Shown here in pieces: positions 34,870-43,105 of a stretch of DNA of 47,095 nucleotides (position 1 is the stretch's first letter; every line of letters starts with the position of its first letter). The notes under the pieces are model-generated. The model saw nothing but the letters and a program-made list of their open reading frames with translations, was not told the origin of the DNA and did no database searches. The position numbers were made by a program, and so were the translations under genes. Source of the DNA: Actinomycetes bacterium (lineage in GTDB: Bacteria; Actinomycetota; Acidimicrobiia; Acidimicrobiales; RAAP-2). The stretch covers positions 1 to 47,095 of the forward strand of contig JAJYVS010000020.1 in the NCBI GenBank assembly GCA_021791895.1. Reading direction: 5' to 3'.

Positions 34870-35309
34870 GCCGAGGACTCGACCCGCGCTCTCAGGTCGC
34901 GCAGGGCGGCCGTCATGATCCGGCTCTGCGCCCGCATCTTGATGAAGCCGGGCAACGGGACACGGAATTCGACCTCGAGGTGGTAGGTGACCTCGGTCCG
35001 ACCGTCTCCGGTCCCGACGAACTCGTAGCGGCCGTCGAGCCGGGTGGTGATGTCCCCCTTGACCAGGCGCCAGCCCAGGACCCGGGGCGCCTCGCGGAGG
35101 TCATACGCCAGGGTGTAGCTCGTGCTCCGGCCGAAGGCAGCCGCCCGGAATGAGACCAGCGAGGGGCGACCCTCGGCGTCACGCTCGTGGACGGTCACCT
35201 CCTTGATCTCGGCAAACCACTCGGGGTAGCGCTCGATGTCGTCGGCGACCGCGAAGCACCGCTCTGGCGGCGCCGCCACCGTGATGCGCTCCGTTGCCTC
35301 CTCGGCCAC
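34866..35309 (-). CDS. SRPBCC (polyketide cyclase/START-like) family protein
   Basis: A 147-residue small hydrophobic-ligand-binding fold. AAPPERCFAVADDIERYPEWFAEIKEV at the N-terminus is the standard opening of the coenzyme Q-binding/polyketide cyclase group. VSFRAAAFGRSTSYTLAYDL and YHLEVEFRVPLPGFI follow, and there is a C-terminal helix. Ligand and role are unknown. It is coupled to the ROK kinase gene by a 4-bp overlap and is 56 bp downstream of the glycosyltransferase on the same strand. Confidence 0.85.
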   Translation of the reverse strand: MAEEATERITVAAPPERCFAVADDIERYPEWFAEIKEVTVHERDAEGRPSLVSFRAAAFGRSTSYTLAYDLREAPRVLGWRLVKGDITTRLDGRYEFVGTGDGRTEVTYHLEVEFRVPLPGFIKMRAQSRIMTAALRDLRARVESSA

Positions 35310-35365
35310 GCGTCCTCCTCACCCGGTGCGGGTCGAACCGAGGCCCAGCCGGGCCCGGTCGGTGG

Positions 35366-36514
35366 TCAGCCTCCCACTTCAGCGAGCGCCTCGGCCAGCC
35401 TGGGAGCGAGCTTGTCGTAGTCGAAACATGCTACGGCCCTGGCCCGAGCGACCGCACCCATCCGTCGTCTGAGCGCCGGGTCGGCCAACAGCGAGCGCAG
35501 GGCCGAGGCGACCTCGTTCCGATCGCGTGGGCGCCTGACGACGAGCCCCGTCTCGTGGTCGACCACGGCATCCGCTGCCCCGCCGCTGTCCCCGGCCACC
35601 TGAGGCAGTCCGGCCGCCGCGGCCTCCAGGAACACGATCCCGAACCCCTCATGCTCGAGTCCGCCCCAGCGGCTGCGACACGGCATCGCGAACACGTCGG
35701 CCGAGCCGAGCAGTGCCGCCTTCTCCTCCTCGTCGATCCGGCCGAGGAAGCGAACCGGGGCGTCGAGCCTGGCGGCGATACGCCGGAGCCGCCGGTCGTC
35801 GCGGCCGGTCCCGGCGATGGCGACCACGAGGTCGGGATGATCCGCCCGCAGCTGGCTCGCCGCCTCGATCAGGACGTCCATCCCCTTGCGGGGCACGAGG
35901 CGGCTGACGCTCGCAACCACGAGCGCGTGCTCCTCGAGACCGAGGTGGCGGCGAGCAGCCACCCGCTCGTCGGGCCCGAGCGGGACGATGCGCCCACAGT
36001 CGACGCCCGGCGGGATCTCGACCACGTGGGCCTCCCCCCCGACCAGCCGCTTCACCTCCTCGACCTGGTACCGGCCAGCACAGACGACCACAGCAGCATC
36101 CCGCAGGGTGGCCGCAATCAGCCGGCGAAGGATCGGGAGCCGGGCGGGGATGGTGAACTCGGCGCCGTGGAGCACGATGCCGTAGGGGACGCCGACGCGA
36201 GGGCCGAGGCGTCCGAGAGGCCATACCGGATCCAAGAGAACCAGGCTCGCCCCCTCGAGGACGGCGGTCGAGCTGATCCGGCGTCGGGCACGTGGCGTCG
36301 GCAGGTACAGGATCGGGCTCCTCACCCGGGTGATCCGGAGCCCCCGCGTCGCCTGCTCCTGGTCGAAGGCCGCGTGATCGGGGTGGGACCGGGCCGTCAG
36401 CACCGAGGTCTTGGTGGGATCGAGCCGTTGCCAGAGCTCCCAGAGGTAGACCTGGATGCCGCCCACCTTGGGCGGAAAGTCGTTGGTGACGAGCAGGGTC
36501 GGGCTCAAGACCAA
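35366..36514 (-). CDS. GT4-family glycosyltransferase, PimB'-like mannosyltransferase
   Basis: A 382-residue GT-B enzyme. LLVTNDFPPKVGGIQVYLWELWQRL and the C-terminal EHEGFGIVFLEAAAAGLPQVAGDSGG (nucleotide-sugar binding, E-x7-E) match the actinobacterial GDP-mannose:phosphatidylinositol alpha-mannosyltransferase group PimB', which adds the second mannose in PIM/lipomannan synthesis. A different GT4 acceptor cannot be excluded. ATG 36514 lies 27 bp downstream of the small CxxC gene. It acts at the cytoplasmic face of the membrane. Confidence 0.82.
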   Translation of the reverse strand: MVLSPTLLVTNDFPPKVGGIQVYLWELWQRLDPTKTSVLTARSHPDHAAFDQEQATRGLRITRVRSPILYLPTPRARRRISSTAVLEGASLVLLDPVWPLGRLGPRVGVPYGIVLHGAEFTIPARLPILRRLIAATLRDAAVVVCAGRYQVEEVKRLVGGEAHVVEIPPGVDCGRIVPLGPDERVAARRHLGLEEHALVVASVSRLVPRKGMDVLIEAASQLRADHPDLVVAIAGTGRDDRRLRRIAARLDAPVRFLGRIDEEEKAALLGSADVFAMPCRSRWGGLEHEGFGIVFLEAAAAGLPQVAGDSGGAADAVVDHETGLVVRRPRDRNEVASALRSLLADPALRRRMGAVARARAVACFDYDKLAPRLAEALAEVGG

Positions 36515-36541
36515 CCGTCCGGCCGGTCGTCCGCGGCGTTC

Positions 36542-36745
36542 CTAGACCGCTCGGGCGTCGAAGCGCAGGTTCGGAACCAGCCCGGCGCGCTCGAGCATCC
36601 GCACCGCCCGAGCCTCGGCGGCGTCGATGACCACCGCGTCCCCCGGCTCGTGCTCGAGGAGGAAGGTGACCAGGCACCCCTCGCAGGCCGAGGTGTGCTG
36701 CAAGCTGCACTCGTCGCAATCGATCGTGATCGAGGTCGATGCCAT
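36542..36745 (-). CDS. Small CxxC-x7-CxxC protein (67 aa), probable zinc binder
   Basis: A 67-residue protein with four cysteines, C10, C13, C21 and C24 (CDEC...CEGC), then a helical acidic stretch. The ATG at 36745 has a clear GGAGG nine bases upstream, which sets the start within a longer frame. Function unknown; the Cys spacing suggests a metal or redox site. Short homologues next to glycosyltransferase or YjbQ genes are plausible in related bacteria, but I cannot check. It lies 70 bp downstream of yjbQ on the same strand. Confidence 0.7.
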   Translation of the reverse strand: MASTSITIDCDECSLQHTSACEGCLVTFLLEHEPGDAVVIDAAEARAVRMLERAGLVPNLRFDARAV

Positions 36746-36815
36746 CTCGTCGTGCCTCCCTGGCGCTCGTCGCTCCCGTTGCCGATGTCCAGACGATGAC
36801 CGACGGGTGTGACAC

Positions 36816-37226
36816 TCATGTCTGGAGGTCGGCCAGGAACGACAGGCGAACCTGACGATCGGGATTGTCCGGGTTCGTGTCCACCAGCACCACGGACTGC
36901 CACACACCGAGTTGAAGCTCGCCGCCGAGGACCGGAAGCAGCGCAGAAGGACTGAGTAGCGCCGGGAGCAAGTGATCGGCGCCGTGACCGGCCGATCCGT
37001 GGTGATGGGTGTAACGGTCGTCGCGCGGCAGCAGACGACCGAGGAGCTCGACCAGGTCCTGTTCGGATCCCGACCCGGTCTCGATGAGGGCCAGCGCCGC
37101 GGTCGCGTGCGGGACGAATACGTGACACAGACCGTCTCCCCTCCCCGAGCAGAACTGCCGGATGGATCTGGTCAAGTCGGTGATGATCCGCTTCGCGGTG
37201 TCGAGCCGGAGTACCTGGCTGTCCAT
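36816..37226 (-). CDS. yjbQ: YjbQ/UPF0047 family protein (secondary thiamine-phosphate synthase enzyme)
   Basis: A 136-residue member of the UPF0047 (YjbQ) family. Diagnostic elements are FVPHATAALALIE and DRYTHHHGSAGHGADHLLPALL, with the conserved His residues of the metal-like site, and GVWQSVVLVDTNP. E. coli YjbQ has weak thiamine-phosphate synthase activity; the physiological role is unsettled. ATG 37226 with GGGGGA-type Shine-Dalgarno five bases before it is chosen over the longer frame from 37322, which overlaps the thioredoxin-like gene. Confidence 0.9.
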   Translation of the reverse strand: MDSQVLRLDTAKRIITDLTRSIRQFCSGRGDGLCHVFVPHATAALALIETGSGSEQDLVELLGRLLPRDDRYTHHHGSAGHGADHLLPALLSPSALLPVLGGELQLGVWQSVVLVDTNPDNPDRQVRLSFLADLQT

Positions 37227-37242
37227 TCCCCGGGGGTCCTGG

Positions 37243-37710
37243 CTAGGTGGTCCTGGCAGCGGTGACTGCGGCAGCGATCTGGTCAAGCGACCAGGCCACG
37301 CCTTCGGTGGCGATGCGCTCACCCCGTTGGACCAGGACGAAGAACGGGCCCGAGTGGACGCCGTAGTCCGCCCAGGCCCCGTCCGACATGACGACCGTGG
37401 CGCCTCGAGCTCGCTCGAGCGCTGCGGCGGACTCTTCGTCGGCGCACCGGGTTATCACGAGACGCACCAGATCCGCCGGCAACGGCGACGTTTCCGGTGC
37501 CGCGCAGTCGTCCCAGAGCTCCTGGCAACCCTCACAGGTCGTCGAGAGGAACATGAGCAGCGTCCAAGGCTCCTCCAATCGATGCACGATCGGTTCGCCC
37601 ACCACCGTGACCCCGACGATCGGCCGCACCGTAGCTTGTCGATTTCCGAGAAACCTCGGGACTTCGACGAGATCGCGAAGGTCCGGACGGCGGGGCTGAC
37701 GCGCCGACAC
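37243..37710 (-). CDS. Thioredoxin-like protein with CEGC motif
   Basis: A 155-residue thioredoxin-fold protein. PWTLLMFLSTTCEGCQELWDDC places the CxxC pair (C59, C62) after the usual beta strand, and C69 follows. The N-terminus lacks a signal peptide or helix strong enough for export, so a cytosolic role is likely. GTG 37710 is chosen because it sits 5 bp after the zinc-ribbon gene stop; the frame is open further but overlaps that gene. Target unknown; MauD/TlpA-like proteins are the closest look-alikes. Confidence 0.72.
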   Translation of the reverse strand: MSARQPRRPDLRDLVEVPRFLGNRQATVRPIVGVTVVGEPIVHRLEEPWTLLMFLSTTCEGCQELWDDCAAPETSPLPADLVRLVITRCADEESAAALERARGATVVMSDGAWADYGVHSGPFFVLVQRGERIATEGVAWSLDQIAAAVTAARTT

Positions 37711-37715
37711 GATCG

Positions 37716-37952
37716 TCAGCCCGACGATCTGGCGAAGCTCTCCGGTTCCGAAGCTTCGATCACCTCGATCGATCGTCCATGGCCGCACCAACGACAAGAA
37801 ACGTCGTGGACCTGGTTTTCGAGCACCTCTTCGTCCTCGATGACCAGCTCCCCGCCCACCGTGAAGTGGTGGAATGCCTTGGTCGTCTTGGTGGCGGTGA
37901 CGTCGAACCGGGTGAGGTTGCCGCACGCCGAGCAGCGGTACCGAGTCATCAC
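37716..37952 (-). CDS. Zinc-ribbon domain protein (78 aa)
   Basis: A 78-residue protein with two CxxC knuckles, C7-C10 (RCSACGN) and C53-C56 (CRWCGH), about 43 residues apart, the pattern of a small zinc ribbon. The first ATG (37952) or the second (37949) begins it. It is the first gene of the leftward series zinc ribbon, thioredoxin-like, YjbQ, CxxC protein, glycosyltransferase. Function is unknown; nucleic-acid or protein binding is possible. Confidence 0.75.
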   Translation of the reverse strand: MMTRYRCSACGNLTRFDVTATKTTKAFHHFTVGGELVIEDEEVLENQVHDVSCRWCGHGRSIEVIEASEPESFARSSG

Positions 37953-37991
37953 ACCACCGTATCGGGGACGGCGCTCCGAGGCGGCCCAGCC

Positions 37992-38705
37992 CTAGATGCG
38001 ACGGAGCAGCTCGGCCTTCTTGTGGGCGAACTCCTCCTCGGAGAGGATTCCCTGCCGGCGAAGGCGGTCGAGGGCGACAAGCTGATCAGGAACCGACGAC
38101 GCAGGCGGGCCCACCGGGATGCCCCTCGGGGGGGTTGGCGCCGCCGAGTCCGATTGCCCATAAGAGGCGCCGACGACGCCCCGCCGCCGTTCGAGGGTGG
38201 GTTGGCGCAAGGAGCCCGTCCAGCCCTCGTCGAGCTCGCTCAACTGTCGGTTGATGACCCGTTGCAGTGCTCGGGGTCGGCGAACGTCGTCGACGGCCAA
38301 ACCGCCCTCCTCCCCTTCGACCTCGAGGACGAGACTCCCCGAACCGATGAGCCGTTCCAACGGGCGCTGCGTGCAGTGGGTGTCGACGATGCGCTGGAGC
38401 CGGACGTTCACCAAGCGCCGGGCCAGGACGCCGCTTCGAAGCACTATCCGCCGCTCGGTCACGACCAGGCTGGTGGTGAACCAGCGGGCCAATCGGCCAG
38501 CCAGCCAGAAGGCGGGAATCGCGACCAGTACCCCCAGTACCCAGGCGACGGCAGCAGGCGCCTTCGGGAACTCGTGGATCACCACCGCGACCAGCGCGAC
38601 CGAGGCTGTGGTAAGGAACAAGGGGCCGGCGAAGAAGACCCAGTGGGGGCGCAGGTCGACCAGGACGTCCTCGTCTTCGTCGAGGAGGTCAGTCGAGATC
38701 GGCAC
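37992..38705 (-). CDS. Membrane protein with bacterial PH domain and C-terminal SHOCT
   Basis: A 237-residue protein. Two membrane helices (WVFFAGPLFLTTASVALVAVV and AAVAWVLGVLVAIPAFWLA) are followed by a YdbS/bPH2-like domain (WFTTSLVVTERRIVLRSGVLARR). A Pro-rich linker then leads to a SHOCT motif (LVALDRLRRQGILSEEEFAHKKAELLRRI) at the C-terminus, which usually mediates oligomerisation. GTG 38705 gives the family start (VPISTDLLDEDE); an upstream frame starts at 38756 but adds unrelated residues. No Shine-Dalgarno is seen, so it may be leaderless. Function unknown. Confidence 0.85.
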   Translation of the reverse strand: MPISTDLLDEDEDVLVDLRPHWVFFAGPLFLTTASVALVAVVIHEFPKAPAAVAWVLGVLVAIPAFWLAGRLARWFTTSLVVTERRIVLRSGVLARRLVNVRLQRIVDTHCTQRPLERLIGSGSLVLEVEGEEGGLAVDDVRRPRALQRVINRQLSELDEGWTGSLRQPTLERRRGVVGASYGQSDSAAPTPPRGIPVGPPASSVPDQLVALDRLRRQGILSEEEFAHKKAELLRRI

Positions 38706-38809
38706 TGCACAAGAGCGTACCGAGCGATAGCCCGCCAGCGGCGCGTCAGGCGTCACGGCGGAACCGAAGCGAGGTCGCGGGCCAGGAGGGGTCGATAGAC
38801 CCCGGGTCC

Positions 38810-41800
38810 ATGCGTGGCCTTCACTCGTATCGCACCGCCGACATGAGGACCGGCAGGTCGGCCTTGGTGAAGGTGCTCAAGCGAGGTTCCACGGCCTTGG
38901 CCGTCCTCACCGGATCGGCCGCTCTCGGGGCGACGTTCACCCTGAGCGCCCAGGTTCCGGCGTTCGCCGACGGCCCGGCTCCCTGTTCGGTCGGTGGTCC
39001 GCCGTACCCCTACGCCGGCTTCTGCGCGACGTACTCGGGAGCGAACACCTGGTACGGGTCCTACGGCCCGGGGTTCCCCACCGACGAAGGGTGGGGATTC
39101 TGCGCCGACCCGGCCGCCAGTGGGGGGGACTATCCGGCTCCCGACTACGCCTATGTGGCCTCGTCGGCGCCCCCCGGGGCCAACACCGCCGACGCCGGCG
39201 CGCTCGGCTTCGCGTTCAGCGAGGCGCAGGCGCTCGGGCTGTGGGGGGGCTCCACCGGGCGGTTCACCACCGACCAGGCCGCCGTGGCCGGCAAGCTCCT
39301 GTACGACGCGGTGGTCTGGTCGGGCCCGGTACCGGCCATGGATCCCGGGGTCCTGGCCGCGTACCAAGCACTGGACGGTTGGTACGGCGCGGCCACCGCC
39401 GCGACCGGCGGGCCGCAGCTCACAGCAGCCATCCCAAGTGGATCCACCAGCTTTACCGGCCAGACGACCTACGAGGTCACCGCACGGTTCCCCGGCACCG
39501 CCAGACCGGTCGTCGGCCTTCCGATCGAGCTCAGCCTCACGGGTGCCTCGTTCGACAGCGAGACAGGACCGTCCACCGTCACCGAGGCCACGGGCGCGTC
39601 CGGGCAGGCCTTCTTCACCATCGTGGCCGCCTCGCCGGGGCAGGTGACCGTGCAGGCAAGCGTGCCCGGTGGGATCGGCCGGCCCGGGCTGTCCTTCCTC
39701 TCACCGAGCACCCGGGAGCTCGCGGCACAACAGCTCGTCGGATTTTCCTCTCCTGTCCCCCTCAACACCACCGACCAGATCGTTGCCCTGCCCACCACCG
39801 GAACGCTCTCGATCGTGAAGGGAGGGGACGACACCGCCTACTACCCGGTCTCGGGCGCCGTGTTCACCGTGGAGCAGGGGACGACGACCGTGACAACCCT
39901 CACGACGGGGAGCGACGGGACGACGCCTCCCTCCCCGCCACTTCCAGCGGGCACCTACACGGTGCACGAGGAGGTTGCGCCGGACGGCTACGCGACCTCG
40001 GCAGACCAGACGGTGTCGGTCACGGCCGGGACCGACACCGTCGTCTCGTTCACCGGCGCCAACGAGGACCACGTCCTGCCGGCGTCTCTGACCATCGAGA
40101 AGACCGAGCTCGCAACCGGAGCTCCTTTGGCGGGAGCGGTCTTCGACGTCGCCTACGACTCGGGAGACGACGGTACCTATCGGGACATCGGCACCTGTAC
40201 CACCTCGTCGAGCGGGTCATGCGCGCCAGCAGGGAACGACGGTGCCGACCAGTTCCTCCCCGGTCGCTACCGGATCACCGAGACGGCGGCGCCGCCAGGC
40301 TTCGCCCTCCCGAGTCCGGCGTTCCAGGTCGTCGACCTGCTCGCCGGGGAGTCGGCCGACGTGAGCTTCGGCGACCCGAAGCTTGTCAGCGCGGTGTTCG
40401 AGAAGGTCGCCACCGGGAACGTGAACCCCGCCGAGCTGGTGCTCGACGGGGCGCTGATCGAGGTCGACGAGGGAACGCCCGGCGGACCTTCGGTCGCCAC
40501 CTGCTCGACCAATGCCGCTGGAACCTGCACCACTCCCACCGTCCTCAACTCGGGCACCAGATACTGCTGGATCGAGCGGACCGCCCCACCAGGGCTGGCG
40601 GATGGCGCCAACGGCTGTTTCACCGCCGACGACTCCCAGGCCAACCAGCCCATCACGGTGAGCGACACGGGCGAGTTCGTGGCGATCGAGGTCAAGAAGG
40701 TCGACGCAGCCAATCCCGCCGTCGGGTTGCCGGGAGCCACGTTCAATCTCTATCGGGTAAGCAGCCCGTCGGTGCCGAGTGCTATCGCCGAGGGGCCGAG
40801 GGGGTACTCGGGCGGCGGCGTCCTCGTCGCCACGACCACCACCGGCCCTGACGGGGTCGGCGACTTCCCGTTGCAGCTGCCGGGCTACTCGTATTGCGCG
40901 ACGGAATCGCAGGCACCCCCGAACTACCAGACCGACGCGAGCCCGCAGTGCACCCCGGTATTGACGGGCGCCACGACCGCACCACCGGCCACGACCAGCC
41001 TCACCTTCGCCGACGCCGAGAAGACGGTCGACCTCGAGGTGTTCAAGTACAACTCGCTCACCCCGTCCACGGGCATCCCTGATGCGACCTACGACCTCTA
41101 CGTCCAGGGCCCTCCCCCGCCGAGCGGCGTCCATTCCCCTCCGCCGACCGGCGCCGCCGCCGAGCCCGGCGACACCTGGTACGCGCGGGGAGTGACCGAC
41201 GGGAACGGTCGTCTCTCGTTCGTCGTCCCGGCCGGCTACGCCTGGTGCGTCCAGGAGGTCAGCGCACCGCTGAACTACGTCCTCGATCCCGCCCTGCATT
41301 GCTCGGCCGTCGTCACCGCGACATCGGATGCGGCAGCGTCGACCATCGCGATCGGAGAAACACTCGCCACCGTGCACATCAGCGCGTACAAGTACGACGC
41401 GCTCCAGGCGAACACGGTCATACCCGGGGCGACCTACGAACTCTTGGCTCACGGCTCGCAGCCAGCCAGTACTCCGGGAGAGGCGCCCAAGAACGCCGTC
41501 GTCCCCTCGGGCGACGCGTTCTTCGCCGAGGGGACGACCAACGACCAAGGCGTGCTCAGCTTTGCCGTACCCGCCGGATACTCATGGTGCCTTCACGAGC
41601 TGACGGCGCCGACCGGTTATCGGACCGACGTCGCCTACCACTGCACAGCCGTTCTCACCACCGACACCAGCGGTACCGCGGCGACGTTGGCGGTCCCCGA
41701 GACCCCGCTCACGGGGAGTCTGCCGTTCACCGGGTTTCCCGCACTGTTGGTCGGCGGCGTGGGAGGGACACTCGTCATGACGGGTGCCGGCCTCCTCCTG

Positions 41801-41833
41801 GCCGACCGCCGCCGCCAGCGGATTCGTCGGTGA
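38810..41833 (+). CDS. LPFTG-anchored surface protein with Ig-like and six SpaA/Cna_B-like domains
   Basis: A 1,007-residue secreted protein. A signal peptide ends near VPAFA; an N-terminal domain of unknown type follows (about residues 55-200, FCADPAASGGDYPAPDYAYV). An invasin/Big-like domain lies near 205-290 and six prealbumin-like SpaA repeats from about 330 to 965. Each repeat has the Lys needed for an intramolecular isopeptide bond (K337, K431, K532, K629, K746, K861) and a matching Glu in E-x2-AP (HEEVAP, TETAAP, IERTAP, TESQAP, QEVSAP, HELTAP). The C-terminus is a classical sorting signal: LPFTG at 971-975, a hydrophobic helix, then RRRQRIRR. A sortase gene is not in the window. Confidence 0.9.
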   Translation: MRGLHSYRTADMRTGRSALVKVLKRGSTALAVLTGSAALGATFTLSAQVPAFADGPAPCSVGGPPYPYAGFCATYSGANTWYGSYGPGFPTDEGWGFCADPAASGGDYPAPDYAYVASSAPPGANTADAGALGFAFSEAQALGLWGGSTGRFTTDQAAVAGKLLYDAVVWSGPVPAMDPGVLAAYQALDGWYGAATAATGGPQLTAAIPSGSTSFTGQTTYEVTARFPGTARPVVGLPIELSLTGASFDSETGPSTVTEATGASGQAFFTIVAASPGQVTVQASVPGGIGRPGLSFLSPSTRELAAQQLVGFSSPVPLNTTDQIVALPTTGTLSIVKGGDDTAYYPVSGAVFTVEQGTTTVTTLTTGSDGTTPPSPPLPAGTYTVHEEVAPDGYATSADQTVSVTAGTDTVVSFTGANEDHVLPASLTIEKTELATGAPLAGAVFDVAYDSGDDGTYRDIGTCTTSSSGSCAPAGNDGADQFLPGRYRITETAAPPGFALPSPAFQVVDLLAGESADVSFGDPKLVSAVFEKVATGNVNPAELVLDGALIEVDEGTPGGPSVATCSTNAAGTCTTPTVLNSGTRYCWIERTAPPGLADGANGCFTADDSQANQPITVSDTGEFVAIEVKKVDAANPAVGLPGATFNLYRVSSPSVPSAIAEGPRGYSGGGVLVATTTTGPDGVGDFPLQLPGYSYCATESQAPPNYQTDASPQCTPVLTGATTAPPATTSLTFADAEKTVDLEVFKYNSLTPSTGIPDATYDLYVQGPPPPSGVHSPPPTGAAAEPGDTWYARGVTDGNGRLSFVVPAGYAWCVQEVSAPLNYVLDPALHCSAVVTATSDAAASTIAIGETLATVHISAYKYDALQANTVIPGATYELLAHGSQPASTPGEAPKNAVVPSGDAFFAEGTTNDQGVLSFAVPAGYSWCLHELTAPTGYRTDVAYHCTAVLTTDTSGTAATLAVPETPLTGSLPFTGFPALLVGGVGGTLVMTGAGLLLADRRRQRIRR

Positions 41834-41851
41834 CCGGGGAGACGACGGTCC

Positions 41852-42880
41852 TTACGGGACGACCACCGCCCGACCCTGCACGCTTCCCGAGCGGAGGTCG
41901 GCATAGGCCTCGGTGGCCCGGGCCAGCGGGTAGGTCTTCACCCTGGCCTCGATTCGACCCGCCCTCGCGAGGGCCAGCACCTCGACCAGCTCGGGCAGCG
42001 TTCCCCAGTAGGTTGTGGCGATCGACGCCTCGTAGGGCACGCCGAAGAAGCTCACCGACAGGCTTCCGCCGCCGATGCCCACAATCGTGAGGTGTCCAAG
42101 CGGTCGGACCACCGCCGCCCCCAACGCCATCGTGGCATCGACGCCCACGAAGTCCAGCACGACGGCGGCGCCCTGCCCTCCTGAAGCCTCTCGCACGGCC
42201 GTCACCGCGTCCGGACCGCTCGGCACGACGTGGTGTGCGCCCACCTCCTTGGCCAAGACCAATGAATCCTCGCGCTGGTCGACGGCGACGATGGTCGCCG
42301 GGCACAACGCCTCGAGGATCTGCACGGCCATGTGCCCAAGACCCCCCACGCCGATGACCACGACCGTCGATCCCGGGACCAGCAGGTCCAGCGATCGCTT
42401 GACGGCGTGATACGGGGTGAGCCCGGCGTCGGTCATCGGTGCCGCCTGCACCGGATCGAGGTCCCCGAGGGACACCAGGTGGCGCGGGTTGGGCACGATC
42501 ATGAACGGCGCCATCCCGCCGTCACGCCCCAGCCCGCCGCCCATGACTCCCTGGTGTTCGCAGTAGTCCTCCATACCGAGAAGGCAGGTCCGGCAGCGAC
42601 CGCAGCCCCAGGGCCCATAGACCGCGACCGGCTCACCAACTTCGACCCCTTGGACTCCAGAACCGAGCGCCTCGACCCAGCCGGCGTTCTCGTGGCCCAG
42701 GGTGAAAGGCAAGGGAAGTGGGAGCACGCCCGGGGGGAATTCGTCGGTCAGGTGGAGATCAGAGTGGCAAGCTCCGGCTCCGCCGATACGGACCAACACT
42801 TCGCCCGGTCCGGGCTCGGGGTCCGGCACCTCCCGGAGCTCCGCCTCGTGCTGCCAGGCTGTCATCTGGAGTGCCTGCAC
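41852..42880 (-). CDS. Zinc-dependent alcohol dehydrogenase (MDR family)
   Basis: A 342-residue medium-chain dehydrogenase using NAD(P)+. Catalytic zinc ligands are C38 (GACHSDLH), H63/E64 (LGHENAGW) and probably D151 (TDAGLTPYHAV). The structural zinc lobe has C93, C96, C99 and C107. The cofactor motif is GVGGLG near 177-182. GTG 42880 follows an AGGAGGT at a proper distance, deciding the start; the open frame further upstream runs into the dioxygenase promoter. It converges with the surface-protein gene (18 bp between) and is divergent from the TauD gene. Confidence 0.92.
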   Translation of the reverse strand: MQALQMTAWQHEAELREVPDPEPGPGEVLVRIGGAGACHSDLHLTDEFPPGVLPLPLPFTLGHENAGWVEALGSGVQGVEVGEPVAVYGPWGCGRCRTCLLGMEDYCEHQGVMGGGLGRDGGMAPFMIVPNPRHLVSLGDLDPVQAAPMTDAGLTPYHAVKRSLDLLVPGSTVVVIGVGGLGHMAVQILEALCPATIVAVDQREDSLVLAKEVGAHHVVPSGPDAVTAVREASGGQGAAVVLDFVGVDATMALGAAVVRPLGHLTIVGIGGGSLSVSFFGVPYEASIATTYWGTLPELVEVLALARAGRIEARVKTYPLARATEAYADLRSGSVQGRAVVVP

Positions 42881-43105
42881 GCTCCACCTCCTCGCCTCCG
42901 GAGAGCGACCATCCCAGTGTGACGCTTGGTACCGCCGGACGAAAGGGCTCAAGGTCCCAGCGTCTCGCGGTGAGGAACCGGCGGGCTCGGATAAGCGATC
43001 GGGGCGGGGCGAGGCTGCGCGTCGTCGCCGGCGACGCGATGTCCACACGCAACGGACCGGGTCGTCACGACCCTCGTTGACCTGGCCTGATGGGAAACGG
43101 CAGGC

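Noticed and set aside
41834..41851. Terminator between the surface protein and alcohol dehydrogenase genes
   Set aside because: Only 18 bp separate the stop codons and no stem-loop with a T-tract is present.
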